Shown: positions 42,631-52,282, numbered from the stretch's first letter. The stretch: 56,946 bases of DNA from Acidimicrobiaceae bacterium (GCA_905182565.1 CAJJCB010000011.1:1-56946), one strand, 5' to 3'. Translations and numbers: made by a program. The notes: generated from the letters alone by a model not told the origin.

Positions 42631-44004
42631 ATGGACTTAGTTATAAGAAATGGCTTAGTTGTCCTAGCTGGCGAAGCCACAGCAACCAATATTGGGATAG
42701 CTAACGGCAAAATTTCCCAAATCGGTGGTGTTATGAACGGCACCCAAGAAATTGATGCAAATGGAAAATTTGTTCTTCCCGGAGGAGTGGATCCTCATGT
42801 TCACCTCTCTCCGCCGAGGACCGGACCTGGAGTCAACAGCTGGACCGATGATTTTGAGATTGGAAGCCGGGCTGCGCTAGCTGGCGGTGTTACTACTGTC
42901 GGAAACATGTCATTCCCTCGCAAGGGTGAGCAAATGGCAGAAGGTCTAGAGCGCGACATGAGAGATGCAGCAGCTAATTCAATGGTTGATTTTTTTCAGC
43001 ACCCAGTGCTGTTAGACCCTGACGCCGAGGGAATTAAACAGATTTCTGAGTTGGCGGCTTCAGGTCACCCAAGTGTCAAAATGTTTCTATCTTTCAAACG
43101 ATTCGATCGCGATGTCGAAGGGTTCTTACGGGCAATGCGTGCATGTGCCGCTGCGGGTTCAGTAGTCCTATTGCATTGCGAAGACGCTGCTTTGATGGGA
43201 TGCTGTGGCGAGCTGCTCAAAGAAGCGAACTTAACTGCGCATCACCATTACCCCGAGACCCGGCCCGTAGTTGCAGAACGTATTGCCACCGAACGCGCAG
43301 TAGGTTTTTGTGAAGTTTCTGGTGCTGCTACCTACATAGTTCATTTATCAAGCCAAGAAGCACTCGAAGCTTGCCGGCGAGGGCGAGCCCGAGGCCTGCC
43401 GTTGTATGTAGAGACTCGGCCAATTTATTTACATCTGGAACGATCACGTTTTGATGAGGCCGATGGAGCGAAGTATGCAGGCGCTCCGCCATTGCGCGAA
43501 GACTCCGACCGTGATGCTCTTTGGGCAGGTATCGCTGATGGAACAATCAGCACCGTCGCAACTGACCATGCTCCGTGGACGTTAGAACAAAAACTTGATC
43601 CGACTTTGGGTGCCGCTGATCTTCGACAAGGAATGGCTGAGTTAGAAACGATGATGCCAATGCTATGGGATTTAGGCGTTGCAAGCGGGAAAATATCGTT
43701 AGCGAGGTTTGTTGAGATAACCAGCTCTAACCCTGCAAAACTTTTCGGTATGTATCCTCAGAAAGGCTGTATTGCTCCAGGCTCCGACGCTGATCTCGTA
43801 GTTTGGGATCCTAATGATTCCCGAGTCATAGAAGGAGCCACCATGCACTCCGCTGCGGGTTACTCGCCCTATGACGGATGGGAAATCAAAGGCTGGCCAA
43901 GTTTTACAATTAGCCGCGGGGAAATCGTAGCTGAAGGATCAAAAATATTGGCTTCTCCAGGACGGGGTCTTGCAGTGCCGAGACAACCTTTCCAAAGGCC
44001 GTAA
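42631..44004 (+). CDS. Dihydropyrimidinase/hydantoinase-like amidohydrolase
   Basis: 457 aa from ATG 42631; the frame is open to 42562. Cyclic amidohydrolase with a two-metal site: His56-x-His58 in Asp-Pro-His-Val-His, Lys150 (carboxylated in the family) in Val-Lys-Met-Phe, His182, His238 and Asp312 in Ala-Thr-Asp-His-Ala-Pro. It opens a ring amide such as a hydantoin, dihydropyrimidine or allantoin; which one is not evident. The paired divergent amidase could act on the product. Confidence 0.9.
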   Translation: MDLVIRNGLVVLAGEATATNIGIANGKISQIGGVMNGTQEIDANGKFVLPGGVDPHVHLSPPRTGPGVNSWTDDFEIGSRAALAGGVTTVGNMSFPRKGEQMAEGLERDMRDAAANSMVDFFQHPVLLDPDAEGIKQISELAASGHPSVKMFLSFKRFDRDVEGFLRAMRACAAAGSVVLLHCEDAALMGCCGELLKEANLTAHHHYPETRPVVAERIATERAVGFCEVSGAATYIVHLSSQEALEACRRGRARGLPLYVETRPIYLHLERSRFDEADGAKYAGAPPLREDSDRDALWAGIADGTISTVATDHAPWTLEQKLDPTLGAADLRQGMAELETMMPMLWDLGVASGKISLARFVEITSSNPAKLFGMYPQKGCIAPGSDADLVVWDPNDSRVIEGATMHSAAGYSPYDGWEIKGWPSFTISRGEIVAEGSKILASPGRGLAVPRQPFQRP

Positions 44005-44168
44005 AACGCGCACCAGCCATAACCAAGCCACAAAGACCTTATATCTAAGATTCAGCTACAAGGTATTGGACCTATTTACAATATTGGTCTGCACTATTTG
44101 CTGTTCGGACCCATTGACTTCCAGCTAGGATTAAGACCATCTCTAAAGTGCCCTCGACTGGAGAAGCC

Positions 44169-45416
44169 ATGGAAGACTATAGCCCTGAAGCAGCGAAATT
44201 TAGAGCGGAAGTGAAGTCATTCCTTTCTCAAAATCTTCCACCGGAATGGAGTGGAATGGGGAACTTCACCAAGGAACAACGAACAACTTTCGTTCAAGAA
44301 TGGCGCAAAATTCTTGCAGCTAACCAACTCTTAGCTGTTGCTTGGGCTCCTGCATATGGCGGAGCTGGGCTAAGCCAATTGGAGCGCACCGTCCTCGCAG
44401 AAGAGCTTGCTGCCGTCGGTGTTCCTAACGGCAGCGATAATGACCCTTTTTCCATCGGAATGATTGGGCACACTATTATCGAGTGGGGCACCGAAGAACA
44501 GAAACAACATTACCTTCCAAGAATTTTAGATGGAACTGATGTGTGGTGCCAGGGCTACAGCGAACCGAATTCTGGATCAGATCTAGCTTCTCTAGCCACA
44601 CGAGCTGACCTAGACGGCGACGAATGGGTAATAAACGGACAAAAAATATGGACGTCTCAAGGCCACAACGCCAATTGGATTTTTGTTCTTTGTCGCACTG
44701 ACCCAACGGCTGTGAAGCACGCTGGGATCTCTTTTGTTCTCTGCCCTATCGATCAACCCGGTGTCGAAGTTCGACCTATAGTAAATGCTTCCGGACATCA
44801 TGACTTCAACGAGGTGTTCTTCAGCGATGCTCGGACTTCAAAAGAAAATGTTTTAGGAGGAGTTCATAATGGTTGGGCGGTAGCGAATACCCTTCTCGCC
44901 TACGAAAGAGGAGACGACTCAACCACCAACGGTATTCGCTACGGTGATGAGTGGAGTCGATTGGTCGATGCAGCGAACCAGAAAGACAAGCTTTCTGATC
45001 CAGTTATGCGTCAACGTTTTGCTGCCGCATATACAACCACTCAGATAATGCGATTCATGGGTCTACAGACAGTCGCTCGTTCGCTTCAGGGTTACAGCCA
45101 AGGTCCAGAATCTTCTTTAAATAAACTTCTTTGGTCTGAGTACCATCAACGATTCACAGAATTAGCGATGGACGTTGTCGGCATGGACGCCACGGCTCCT
45201 TCCGGTCGCGATTCAGCCACTGGCGTGGGAGTTGATGACATCGGCTCGCCGTATTCGTCGCAAGCTTGGGTCACTAATTTCATTGGAGCTCGACCTGGCT
45301 CTATCTACTCCGGAAGTAACGAAATCCAAAGAAACATTGTGGGTGAGCGAGTTCTCGGACTTCCTAAAGAACCACGAGCCGATATAGGTCCTTGGAACGA
45401 AACCAAAAGATCCTAA
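44169..45416 (+). CDS. Acyl-CoA dehydrogenase
   Basis: 415 aa from ATG 44169, preceded by GGAG; the GTG at 44148 is less good. Typical flavin acyl-CoA dehydrogenase blocks: Tyr-Gly-Gly-Ala-Gly-Leu, the Gln-Gly-Tyr-Ser-Glu-Pro-Asn-Ser-Gly-Ser-Asp-Leu FAD segment, Trp-Thr-Ser-Gln-Gly, and the C-terminal Gly-Ser-Asn-Glu-Ile-Gln-Arg-Asn-Ile-Val-Gly-Glu-Arg-Val-Leu. It forms an enoyl-CoA from an acyl-CoA. By layout it is nearer to the actinobacterial FadE17/26-type group than to the short-chain enzymes, which is a loose inference. Confidence 0.92.
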   Translation: MEDYSPEAAKFRAEVKSFLSQNLPPEWSGMGNFTKEQRTTFVQEWRKILAANQLLAVAWAPAYGGAGLSQLERTVLAEELAAVGVPNGSDNDPFSIGMIGHTIIEWGTEEQKQHYLPRILDGTDVWCQGYSEPNSGSDLASLATRADLDGDEWVINGQKIWTSQGHNANWIFVLCRTDPTAVKHAGISFVLCPIDQPGVEVRPIVNASGHHDFNEVFFSDARTSKENVLGGVHNGWAVANTLLAYERGDDSTTNGIRYGDEWSRLVDAANQKDKLSDPVMRQRFAAAYTTTQIMRFMGLQTVARSLQGYSQGPESSLNKLLWSEYHQRFTELAMDVVGMDATAPSGRDSATGVGVDDIGSPYSSQAWVTNFIGARPGSIYSGSNEIQRNIVGERVLGLPKEPRADIGPWNETKRS

Positions 45417-45549
45417 AAAGACTTTGAGACTATGCATTATCAGCCAGAACCAGAGGATGAATTTACAACCTGATTGATTATCTAGTAGGTATCCCCAGAT
45501 CGATCTTGAACATGTTCACACGTTCTGAATTCTTTATTCAAACCTGGAG

Positions 45550-46533
45550 TTACCCAGCTGATTTAGCTAATGCACGCCACAAAGTCGGATAGCTTCGCCA
45601 CAGCAAATCTTCATAGATGTATCCATCTTCTTTCAGCGCTTTAGTTAATTTTGGAAGATTCCTAAAAGGAACTCCACTATCTACATGGTGCGCCAGGTGA
45701 TGCCCCACACGAAGCGGCACCAAGAAAATTCTCGCAAGCATACTCTGCCTTACGTGATGAGAAGTTTGTCTTTTATCTCCAGAACGGGTCATTCCGCCAT
45801 GTTCGGCAATAGCTCGCAACCGATTTATAACTTGATAGAAAGTCATGTAAGGCAGAACCCATAACAGTAAATACAGTGCGGGCTGCCCAGATAGAAAAAA
45901 CATTGAAAAAATTGTTATTTGTCCGACGTAGAAACGGATGCTGTTGAGCGCGTATCGCCGATTCAGAACGCCAACAACTCGGGGTTTCAATTGTCGATAC
46001 GCTGAAACCCCTAGGAAGTCTCGACGTAGTTTTCTGCGAAATGAAGCTCCAGTAACGGGGAAAAGAGCATACAACAAGAAGTCTGGCTCTTTCGGGCCAA
46101 ATTCATCTCTATGGTGGTTGCTATGCCCACGACGGTAGGCATGGCCACCGCCACCAAATGACAACGGTCCGAAAACGTTAAGGCCAATAAAATCGTTAAA
46201 TTTCCGGTTGGTGAACAGGAGCCTATGTGCCCCTTCGTGATGCAAAATAAACATACGGTTCTGTACAAGGCCCATTACCGGTATCGCTAACAAAATCCCC
46301 AGCCAGTGGTCGGCAGACACTGCTACAGCTACTAGAAGAATCGGAAGAACTACAGATATTAAACAAGTTACGGCATTAGCTACATCAGGAATTTTTCTTA
46401 GCTCATCTCTAAAAGCGCCAGTAGGCCGACCGTTGGGGCGGAGCCTCTCGCTCCCCTCGAATGTTGGGTGGTTTGAGGCCATTCCACCAGTCATAGTGCG
46501 GACTACTTCATCGTGTTCCAACACTATTGCCAT
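45550..46533 (-). CDS. Fatty-acid desaturase-like membrane protein
   Basis: 327 aa with the three His boxes of membrane di-iron desaturases or hydroxylases: His-His-Glu-Gly-Ala-His, Arg-Gly-His-Ser-Asn-His-His and His-His-Leu-Ala-His-His. Hydrophobic segments lie between them. It would act on an acyl lipid or carotenoid chain at the membrane. The extra His in Glu-His-Gly-Gly-Met fits the family. Monocistronic, convergent with the acyl-CoA dehydrogenase gene. Confidence 0.88.
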   Translation of the reverse strand: MAIVLEHDEVVRTMTGGMASNHPTFEGSERLRPNGRPTGAFRDELRKIPDVANAVTCLISVVLPILLVAVAVSADHWLGILLAIPVMGLVQNRMFILHHEGAHRLLFTNRKFNDFIGLNVFGPLSFGGGGHAYRRGHSNHHRDEFGPKEPDFLLYALFPVTGASFRRKLRRDFLGVSAYRQLKPRVVGVLNRRYALNSIRFYVGQITIFSMFFLSGQPALYLLLWVLPYMTFYQVINRLRAIAEHGGMTRSGDKRQTSHHVRQSMLARIFLVPLRVGHHLAHHVDSGVPFRNLPKLTKALKEDGYIYEDLLWRSYPTLWRALAKSAG

Positions 46534-46675
46534 GCGCTTAATTTATCGTATGGTTATTCTTCAGACACCATTTTAGTATCAGAATTTGTGTCGCTAGGCG
46601 GAGTCGTCAAAATAGCTTAACGCCCCAAGCCGCATCGAGCCTTTCTGTCATTTCACTTACGGCTATGATCTTGCC

Positions 46676-46753
46676 ATGAGTCTGTTAGCACCAACATTTC
46701 AAAACGTCTTTACTGCTGCCGTCGCTTGGGCCAACGGTACAACTAACTCATGA
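46676..46753 (+). CDS. Possible 25-aa leader peptide coupled to a CoA-transferase
   Basis: ATG 46676 opens Met-Ser-Leu-Leu-Ala-Pro-Thr-Phe-Gln and ends in TGA that overlaps the ATG of the CoA-transferase (ATGA, 46750-46753). Neither start has a visible ribosome site, so coupled translation from this leader is one way the CoA-transferase could be read. Coding potential of so short a frame is weak. Confidence 0.3.
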   Translation: MSLLAPTFQNVFTAAVAWANGTTNS

Positions 46754-47937
46754 CTAAACACCCGGCCCTAAACGGTATCCGCGTACTTGACGTTTCAAGC
46801 GTCCTTTCGGGACCCTTGGCCGCCATGTTGTTGGCTGACTTAGGAGCTGAAGTTATTAAAGTCGAACCACCGAACATCCCTGACTTTACTCGTGGTACCG
46901 GCGACGCCCGTAACGGAATGACAGCATATTTCTACAATACTAATCGCGGTAAACGAGCTATCTCGGTAAACGGACGCCAGCCAGAAGGACAGCGAATCTT
47001 GCAACAACTCGCTGACCAGGCGGATGTGTTAATTCAAAACATGCGACCAGGTAAGGCATCTGGTATTGGCTTAGACCCTTCGCAATGTCTTCAGCGTAAT
47101 CCAGCGCTCATATATGCTTCCATTAACGGCTATGGGACTGTTGGCCCCATGTCCGAGGAGCCCGTGTACGACTACGTAATTCAAGCAGTCACGGGAATAG
47201 TTGATGTGCAACGTGATCGCGCTAGCGGTACCGCTGATCTCAGCCATCATTTTCCTGCCGATAAGATCACGTCGCACGCACTAGTTGAAGCGATTCTTGC
47301 AGCCTTGTTCGCTCGAGAGCGGCACCCTGACCGACGCGGTCAAGAAGTTGAAGTGAGTATGCATGAAGCCAATCTTGCTTACATGTGGCCTGATGCAATG
47401 ATGCAGCACAGTATTGTTGGAGATATAGATGGCCCTGGAATTTATCCTGGCGAGTATTACCGTGTCTACTCCACCATTGATGGGGCTGTTGTGGTGATGC
47501 CGCTTATGGGTCCAATGGCAGGTATTTGTGAAGCAATTAACCGCCCAGAGCTAGCTAAAGATCCTCGATTTCAAGCTTTAGATGCATCTAACTTAGACGA
47601 ATTCCAAGACTTGTTGGCCGAACAAATATCTAAGTGGACGACACAAGAGACTCTTAGCGCTTTTAGTGAACATGATGTGCCGGTAGGGCCAGTCATACCT
47701 CGTAACGAAATACATGATCACCCGCAGGCAAAGGCGCGCGGGTCGGTTCCAGAACACGACGTGTTTCCTGTTGGGCGCATCCGGTCAGCCCGACCAGCAT
47801 GGAGGATGAAGGAAACTCCTGAACTTTTACATCAAGGGGCACCGACAATGGGAGAGCACACTGACGTGGTTCTAGCGGAACTTGGTTACCTACCTGAGGA
47901 AATCGCAGCTTTACGACAAGTTGGCACTGTCGCCTAA
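46750..47937 (+). CDS. CaiB/BaiF family III CoA-transferase
   Basis: 395 aa. Family features are Asn-Gly-Ile-Arg-Val-Leu-Asp-Val, Val-Ile-Lys-Val-Glu-Pro-Pro, Asn-Arg-Gly-Lys-Arg-Ala-Ile-Ser, and catalytic Asp141 in Val-Tyr-Asp-Tyr-Val-Ile-Gln-Ala. No ribosome site is seen before ATG 46750. It is the third CaiB-type locus in the window and shows normal length and all key motifs. The CoA donor and acceptor are unknown. Confidence 0.9.
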   Translation: MTKHPALNGIRVLDVSSVLSGPLAAMLLADLGAEVIKVEPPNIPDFTRGTGDARNGMTAYFYNTNRGKRAISVNGRQPEGQRILQQLADQADVLIQNMRPGKASGIGLDPSQCLQRNPALIYASINGYGTVGPMSEEPVYDYVIQAVTGIVDVQRDRASGTADLSHHFPADKITSHALVEAILAALFARERHPDRRGQEVEVSMHEANLAYMWPDAMMQHSIVGDIDGPGIYPGEYYRVYSTIDGAVVVMPLMGPMAGICEAINRPELAKDPRFQALDASNLDEFQDLLAEQISKWTTQETLSAFSEHDVPVGPVIPRNEIHDHPQAKARGSVPEHDVFPVGRIRSARPAWRMKETPELLHQGAPTMGEHTDVVLAELGYLPEEIAALRQVGTVA

Positions 47938-47996
47938 AGATTTATTAATGGCACTACTTCGAACTTGAGTCCAAGCAAACGATGACTTTTCTGGAT

Positions 47997-48016
47997 ACGC
48001 CGATCTAACTCGGCGT
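47997..48016. terminator. Hairpin between convergent genes
   Basis: ACGCCGA (47997-48003) pairs perfectly with TCGGCGT (48010-48016), loop TCTAAC. It lies 60 nt after the CoA-transferase and 4 nt after the VOC gene stop. No T run, so possibly bidirectional or weak. Confidence 0.45.
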
Positions 48017-48019
48017 TGC

Positions 48020-48526
48020 TCAGAGAACCGCTCGCCCATTCATTTGACCTAACGGCTCAGCAAGAAGTTCGAGGCGTTCACCATCAGGACCATTGAAATA
48101 GAACGAATTTCCGTGTTCGAAAACAATTTTCACACCAGCAGCTTTAAGTTTTGATTTCAAGTGTAAGTGAGTGTCTGGTGCTACCGAGATAGCAAGATGG
48201 TGCATCGATCCCAAGACCTCTAAGTACGGACCTAAATCTAAACCGGGAAAATCGAAGAAAGCCAATGCGTTACCATTGCCTATATCGAAGAAAAAATGAG
48301 TTGAACCCTTGTAGTCACGATTCTCAAAGAGCTCAGTAAGGGGAAACTCGAGCACATCTTGATAAAAAGTAATCGTTTGCGCAACATCAGAACACAACAG
48401 CGCTAAATGATGCACCCCATTGGCTGACGAGACCGGTCTTGTTTCCTTCGCCACAAGGTGAGCTTTGCGAAGCCTCTCCCATTCGTTGCTTCGGTCCATT
48501 TCTTCAGCATCTTCTAATCGTGTCAC
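48020..48526 (-). CDS. VOC (glyoxalase/extradiol dioxygenase) family protein
   Basis: 168 aa from GTG 48526, which follows AGGAGAG; the frame is open to 48595. After about 35 charged residues the two beta-alpha-beta-beta-beta modules start: Gly-Val-His-His-Leu-Ala-Leu and Met-His-His-Leu-Ala-Ile. The metal site would use His in the first motif and Glu in Glu-Arg-Leu-Glu-Leu-Leu. The Phe-Tyr-Phe-Asn-Gly-Pro-Asp-Gly motif is typical of the superfamily. It might be a lyase, epimerase or dioxygenase; I cannot say which. Confidence 0.8.
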   Translation of the reverse strand: MTRLEDAEEMDRSNEWERLRKAHLVAKETRPVSSANGVHHLALLCSDVAQTITFYQDVLEFPLTELFENRDYKGSTHFFFDIGNGNALAFFDFPGLDLGPYLEVLGSMHHLAISVAPDTHLHLKSKLKAAGVKIVFEHGNSFYFNGPDGERLELLAEPLGQMNGRAVL

Positions 48527-48731
48527 TGACTCTCCTCGCCGTCTCGCGTCATTTAGCCACATCGTTTTGTGCCGTCGGGCGGCCCCAGCGTTCACTTGAG
48601 ATAGTAGCGCTTGTCAGCTTAAACAATGACAGCTCAATTCAATTCGATATACGGCCCAGTCTTATGTTTCAGAATTGACAACTTCTTGTAGTCTTCTTCT
48701 TTAGAGTCGTCAAAGTTCAATGAGGAGTTTC

Positions 48732-49142
48732 GTGTCTGGAGATGCCGCTGTTGTTGCCTGGATCGCTGCAGCTAAAGCATGGACCGATGCCGCTCTTATG
48801 TGGATAGTGGATGCGGAAGCTGCTGACCCAAGTGCTGCCTATAGAGCTGCCGCAGCTGCTTTTCGAGCCGCTGAACAAGCTGACCCCGGAAGCGAAGCCG
48901 CAGCTAAATACCGCTCAACTGCCGATGACTACCGAAATGCCGCCTACGCAGATGCGGCAATTGCTTGGTCAACTTCTGATGCTTGGGCTTCATCTGCTCA
49001 GGCATGGGCTGCTACAGGCAAACTGTGGTCGAGCCGTGCAGAGATGAGCGCCCAGGCTGCTGCTGAAGCTGCTGAAGGGGCGGCTGCCCAAGCCGCCGTT
49101 GAAGCAGCTACTCGACCAAATACTTATAAGCCGCCCGAATAA
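48732..49142 (+). CDS. Ala-rich helical protein
   Basis: 136 aa from GTG 48732, 4 nt after GAGGAG; ATG 48720 in the same frame would have no site. The chain is over a third Ala, with Trp, Tyr, Asp and Ser at recurring positions and no Pro in the long middle, so extended helices are expected. The end is Pro-Asn-Thr-Tyr-Lys-Pro-Pro-Glu. No signal or membrane segment. I recognise no family. The Trp pattern (Val-Ala-Trp, Lys-Ala-Trp, Leu-Met-Trp, Ile-Ala-Trp, Asp-Ala-Trp, Gln-Ala-Trp) is unusual. Confidence 0.6.
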   Translation: MSGDAAVVAWIAAAKAWTDAALMWIVDAEAADPSAAYRAAAAAFRAAEQADPGSEAAAKYRSTADDYRNAAYADAAIAWSTSDAWASSAQAWAATGKLWSSRAEMSAQAAAEAAEGAAAQAAVEAATRPNTYKPPE

Positions 49143-49349
49143 CGTATGTCTCGAATTTTCTGACTAAGTCGTTGCATGAGCTTTCTTTCACTTCAACTGC
49201 TAGCGCTAGTTAGCACTGCGGCACCAAAGATTAATTGAGTGAACTCGTTGTCCAAGCAACTTACCCGTCTCTAACGATCTCGCATTCCACAGGATCAGTC
49301 GTGCTACCGTCGTCTAATTATCGGCAGTGTTCACAGACATGGAGAAAAC

Positions 49350-50114
49350 ATGCTTCGAGATTTAAATAACAAAGTCGCCTGGATCACGGGTGCTGGAAGC
49401 GGGATAGGCGAAGGCTCGGCGGTCGCGCTTGCTGAAGCTGGCATGCACGTAGTCCTCTCTGGTCGCCGTCGAGAAAAACTCGAAGAGGTAGCGCAACGTT
49501 GCTTAGGCAAAGCAAGCATTGAGTTACTTGACGTAGCTGACAAAGATGCCGTGGCCGAAGTAGCTGCACGGATCATCAACACTCATGGCCGCATAGATGT
49601 TTTAGTGGCTTCAGCCGGCATTAATGTGAAAGAACGCAACTGGCACAATGTAAGTGTTGAAGATTGGGATCAAGTAATACGCATCGACTTGGACGGCGCT
49701 TTCTATTGCTGTAGAGCCGTCCTGCCAACTATGAAATCTCAGGGTGAAGGACTTATAGTAAATATCTCCTCGTGGGCAGGCAAACACGTTCACATTTTGA
49801 CCGGGCCAGCGTATACAGCCGCCAAACATGCCATGAATGCTATGAACGAAAGCATCAACATGGAGGCAGGCATATTCGGAGTGAGAGCTTGTGCCGTGTG
49901 CCCAGGAGAAGTTGCTACACCTATTTTAGATAATCGCCCAATTCCTGTTTCCGCTGAAGACCGAGCCAAGATGGTGCAACCCGAAGACTGCGGAGAACTT
50001 ATCCGCTTCCTGGCGCAACTCCCAAATCACGTATGCATTAACGACGTAACTATCAGCCCAACTTATAACCGGCAGTACGCAGCGGACGCGCAAACATATT
50101 TACCCCCCTCTTAA
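49350..50114 (+). CDS. Short-chain dehydrogenase/reductase
   Basis: 254 aa, classical SDR. NAD(P) motif Thr-Gly-Ala-Gly-Ser-Gly-Ile-Gly near 13-20, catalytic Ser140/141, Tyr155-x-x-x-Lys159. The Arg-Arg-Arg after strand two favours NADP. The structural Asn of the family near 113 appears as Asp (Arg-Ile-Asp-Leu-Asp). ATG 49350 follows GGAG. It oxidises or reduces an alcohol/carbonyl; the substrate is unknown. Confidence 0.9.
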   Translation: MLRDLNNKVAWITGAGSGIGEGSAVALAEAGMHVVLSGRRREKLEEVAQRCLGKASIELLDVADKDAVAEVAARIINTHGRIDVLVASAGINVKERNWHNVSVEDWDQVIRIDLDGAFYCCRAVLPTMKSQGEGLIVNISSWAGKHVHILTGPAYTAAKHAMNAMNESINMEAGIFGVRACAVCPGEVATPILDNRPIPVSAEDRAKMVQPEDCGELIRFLAQLPNHVCINDVTISPTYNRQYAADAQTYLPPS

Positions 50115-50241
50115 AAAGTTTGGGTGGTTTCGCAACGCTATAAGCAAGAAACTGCTCCGAAATAAAGTAATTTCCAGTCGTTAACGTGAGACTATTTATG
50201 AATCCGACGTTTCATAGCTTTGTTATTCCGTGGCCTTCGGA
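50115..50241. other. Spacer after the SDR gene
   Basis: AT-rich spacer. With the broken DsrE-like gene (50242-50633) it forms a gap of more than 600 nt between intact genes. No terminator hairpin was seen. Confidence 0.3.
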
Positions 50242-50633
50242 TCAGAATGTCAAAGCTATATCAGCGCCGACGCTAAGAAATACGACCGCTGCTAGTCCGG
50301 CCCAATTCAGTTCGTAACCGCCTACAAGAATTTCGTTAGCATTTTCTGGAATCACTCCTACGACTCCTTGACTACCACCAGAACAATGAACAGCTTGAGT
50401 GCCTGTCCTAAGGTCTTCAGGGAGTCTGAAGAGATACCAGGAGCTTCACCAACTTTTCCGTCAATGTTCGTTAAGCAGTCAGTCTGAAGCAACCGGACCG
50501 CACGCGAAGCAAAGAACACGTTGACCAGGTGGCCGTCTTGAACTGCTTGATCTGCTCAGGCAATGCCTACGACACACTTGCATGGGTCAATTTCTGGGTC
50601 CGTGGATATCATTACGAAATAGCCCTTAGACAT
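50242..50633 (-). pseudogene. DsrE-like gene broken by UGA and a frameshift
   Basis: From ATG 50633 the frame reads Met-Ser-Lys-Gly-Tyr-Phe-Val-Met-Ile-Ser-Thr-Asp-Pro-Glu, a DsrE-type first strand, then Asp-Pro-Cys-Lys-Cys and TGA at codon 26 (50558-50556). It continues in frame with Ala-Asp-Gln-Ala-Val-Gln-Asp-Gly-His and Asn-Val-Phe-Phe-Ala-Ser-Arg-Ala-Val, to about 50405. A one-base shift there leads to the DsrE C-terminus (Val-His-Cys-Ser-Gly-Gly-Ser, Val-Gly-Gly-Tyr-Glu, Ala-Asp-Ile-Ala-Leu-Thr-Phe) and the stop at 50242. Total 392 nt, one short of 131 codons. DsrE proteins handle sulfur in tRNA or sulfur metabolism. Decay or sequence error both fit. Confidence 0.6.
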
Positions 50634-50758
50634 GGTTTAGACTTAACTAATTCGCTCCCCGATAACGGTCTTGGAGATCTTTGTTCGGAGTAATCATGGT
50701 GAGGTTAATAAGCATTTTTTAAGCGGGGCTTTGTGCTAGATCAACCAGAAGACTCTGT

Positions 50759-52282
50759 CTAATGCCCAGCGGTAGATGTGTTAGTAGCGCGAGAGTGGAA
50801 ATACTCTGCGTGTCGATTCAGACCGACAAGGTTTGCTTCAATATCGCGCTCAGCGAACTTCGCTATAACAGCATCTAAAGCAACAACCGCTGAGGTATCC
50901 CATATACGCGCTTCGCTCAAATCAATTTCTACTCGTTTTACTTTGACTGAGTCATAGTCGAAGGAGTGGACTAAGTCATTGGTCGATGCAAAAAATAATT
51001 CACCTCTGACTGCGTAAAGACGCTCGACGTTATCTGGATCAACGCAGCTAGTAACTTTCACTACTCCAGATACATGTCGAACAAAGAAAACTGCCGAGAG
51101 CAGCACTCCAATACCAACGCCGTATGCAAGGTTTTCGGTCACAACGACGATCCCGATAGTCGCTAGCATCACCGCCGTCTCCGACTTTGGCATCCGTCGT
51201 AGAGTCGATGGCCGCACGCTTTCCCAACTGAAGGTACCAATAGCTACCATTACCATCACTGATACCAGTGCAGCCATCGGGATGCGGGCCACTATGTCAC
51301 CAAAAACCAAAATCAGAACCAACAAAAAGACGCCAGATGCAAGCGTGGAGAGTCGGGTTCGCCCTCCAGTACGGTAGTTAATCATTGACTGCCCAATCAT
51401 CGCACAGCCAGCCATACCTCCGAAAAATCCTGTGAAGACGTTAGCTATCCCCTGCCCTCGTGATTCTAAATTTTTATCTGAATCCGTATCTGTCAAATCG
51501 TCAAGTAGCTGAGCGGTCAGCAAAGATTCAAGCAGTCCTACCAAGGCCAAAGTCAATGAAAACGGAAGAATTATCAATAACGTTTCAAGACTAAAAGGAA
51601 CGTCAGGAAGGTTAAGGAAAGGTAGGGAACTTGGAAGTTCACCCATATCTCCAACCGTCGGCAAATCAAGGTTAAATATTGTTGCTACTGCAGTCAAAAC
51701 CGCTATAGCTATTAACGGCGCAGGAATGCTCTTCGTTATGACTGGGAGTCCGTAGATGATGACTAAGCCAAAGAGTATAAATACGACGTTGAGGTACAAC
51801 TGACTAGAATTCGCGTGGCCATCATTAAGTAATATATGCGGAATCTGAGCCATGAAAATTAGTATCGCTAAGGCATTAACGAAACCAAGCATCACCGTTC
51901 TTGGCACAAATCGCATTAGGGAGCCAACTCCCAGGTACCCGAAACCAATTTGGATAAGGCCGGCTAACACAGTAGCTGCGAGTAGATAACCAGTTCCGTA
52001 TTCAGCTACTAGAGGCACGACGACAAGAGCCATCGCCCCAGTTGCCGCTGATATCATTCCTGACCTTCCGCCTGTCATCGAAATAATTATTGCGATCGAG
52101 AATGATGCGTATAAACCAACTTTGGGGTCAACTCCGGCGATAATCGAGAAAGAAATAGCCTCAGGGATAAGAGCCAGAGCTACTACAAGACCGGAGAGAA
52201 GGTTCACTTTCGGATCTGAAAGCCATTGCGCTCGATCGGTCGAGATCACGCGACTGCGAAAGCTCATGAGACTTTTAGACAT
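50759..52282 (-). CDS. SulP-family anion transporter with STAS domain
   Basis: About 507 aa from ATG 52282, preceded by AAGGG; the frame is open to 52327. Around eleven membrane segments carry SulP features: [11 protein letters not shown], Gly-Leu-Tyr-Ala-Ser, Thr-Gly-Ala-Met-Ala-Leu, [12 protein letters not shown]. A cytoplasmic STAS domain follows ([14 protein letters not shown]). Substrates of such transporters are sulfate, bicarbonate or dicarboxylates; this one cannot be set by eye. It stands alone. Confidence 0.9.
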   Translation of the reverse strand: MSKSLMSFRSRVISTDRAQWLSDPKVNLLSGLVVALALIPEAISFSIIAGVDPKVGLYASFSIAIIISMTGGRSGMISAATGAMALVVVPLVAEYGTGYLLAATVLAGLIQIGFGYLGVGSLMRFVPRTVMLGFVNALAILIFMAQIPHILLNDGHANSSQLYLNVVFILFGLVIIYGLPVITKSIPAPLIAIAVLTAVATIFNLDLPTVGDMGELPSSLPFLNLPDVPFSLETLLIILPFSLTLALVGLLESLLTAQLLDDLTDTDSDKNLESRGQGIANVFTGFFGGMAGCAMIGQSMINYRTGGRTRLSTLASGVFLLVLILVFGDIVARIPMAALVSVMVMVAIGTFSWESVRPSTLRRMPKSETAVMLATIGIVVVTENLAYGVGIGVLLSAVFFVRHVSGVVKVTSCVDPDNVERLYAVRGELFFASTNDLVHSFDYDSVKVKRVEIDLSEARIWDTSAVVALDAVIAKFAERDIEANLVGLNRHAEYFHSRATNTSTAGH

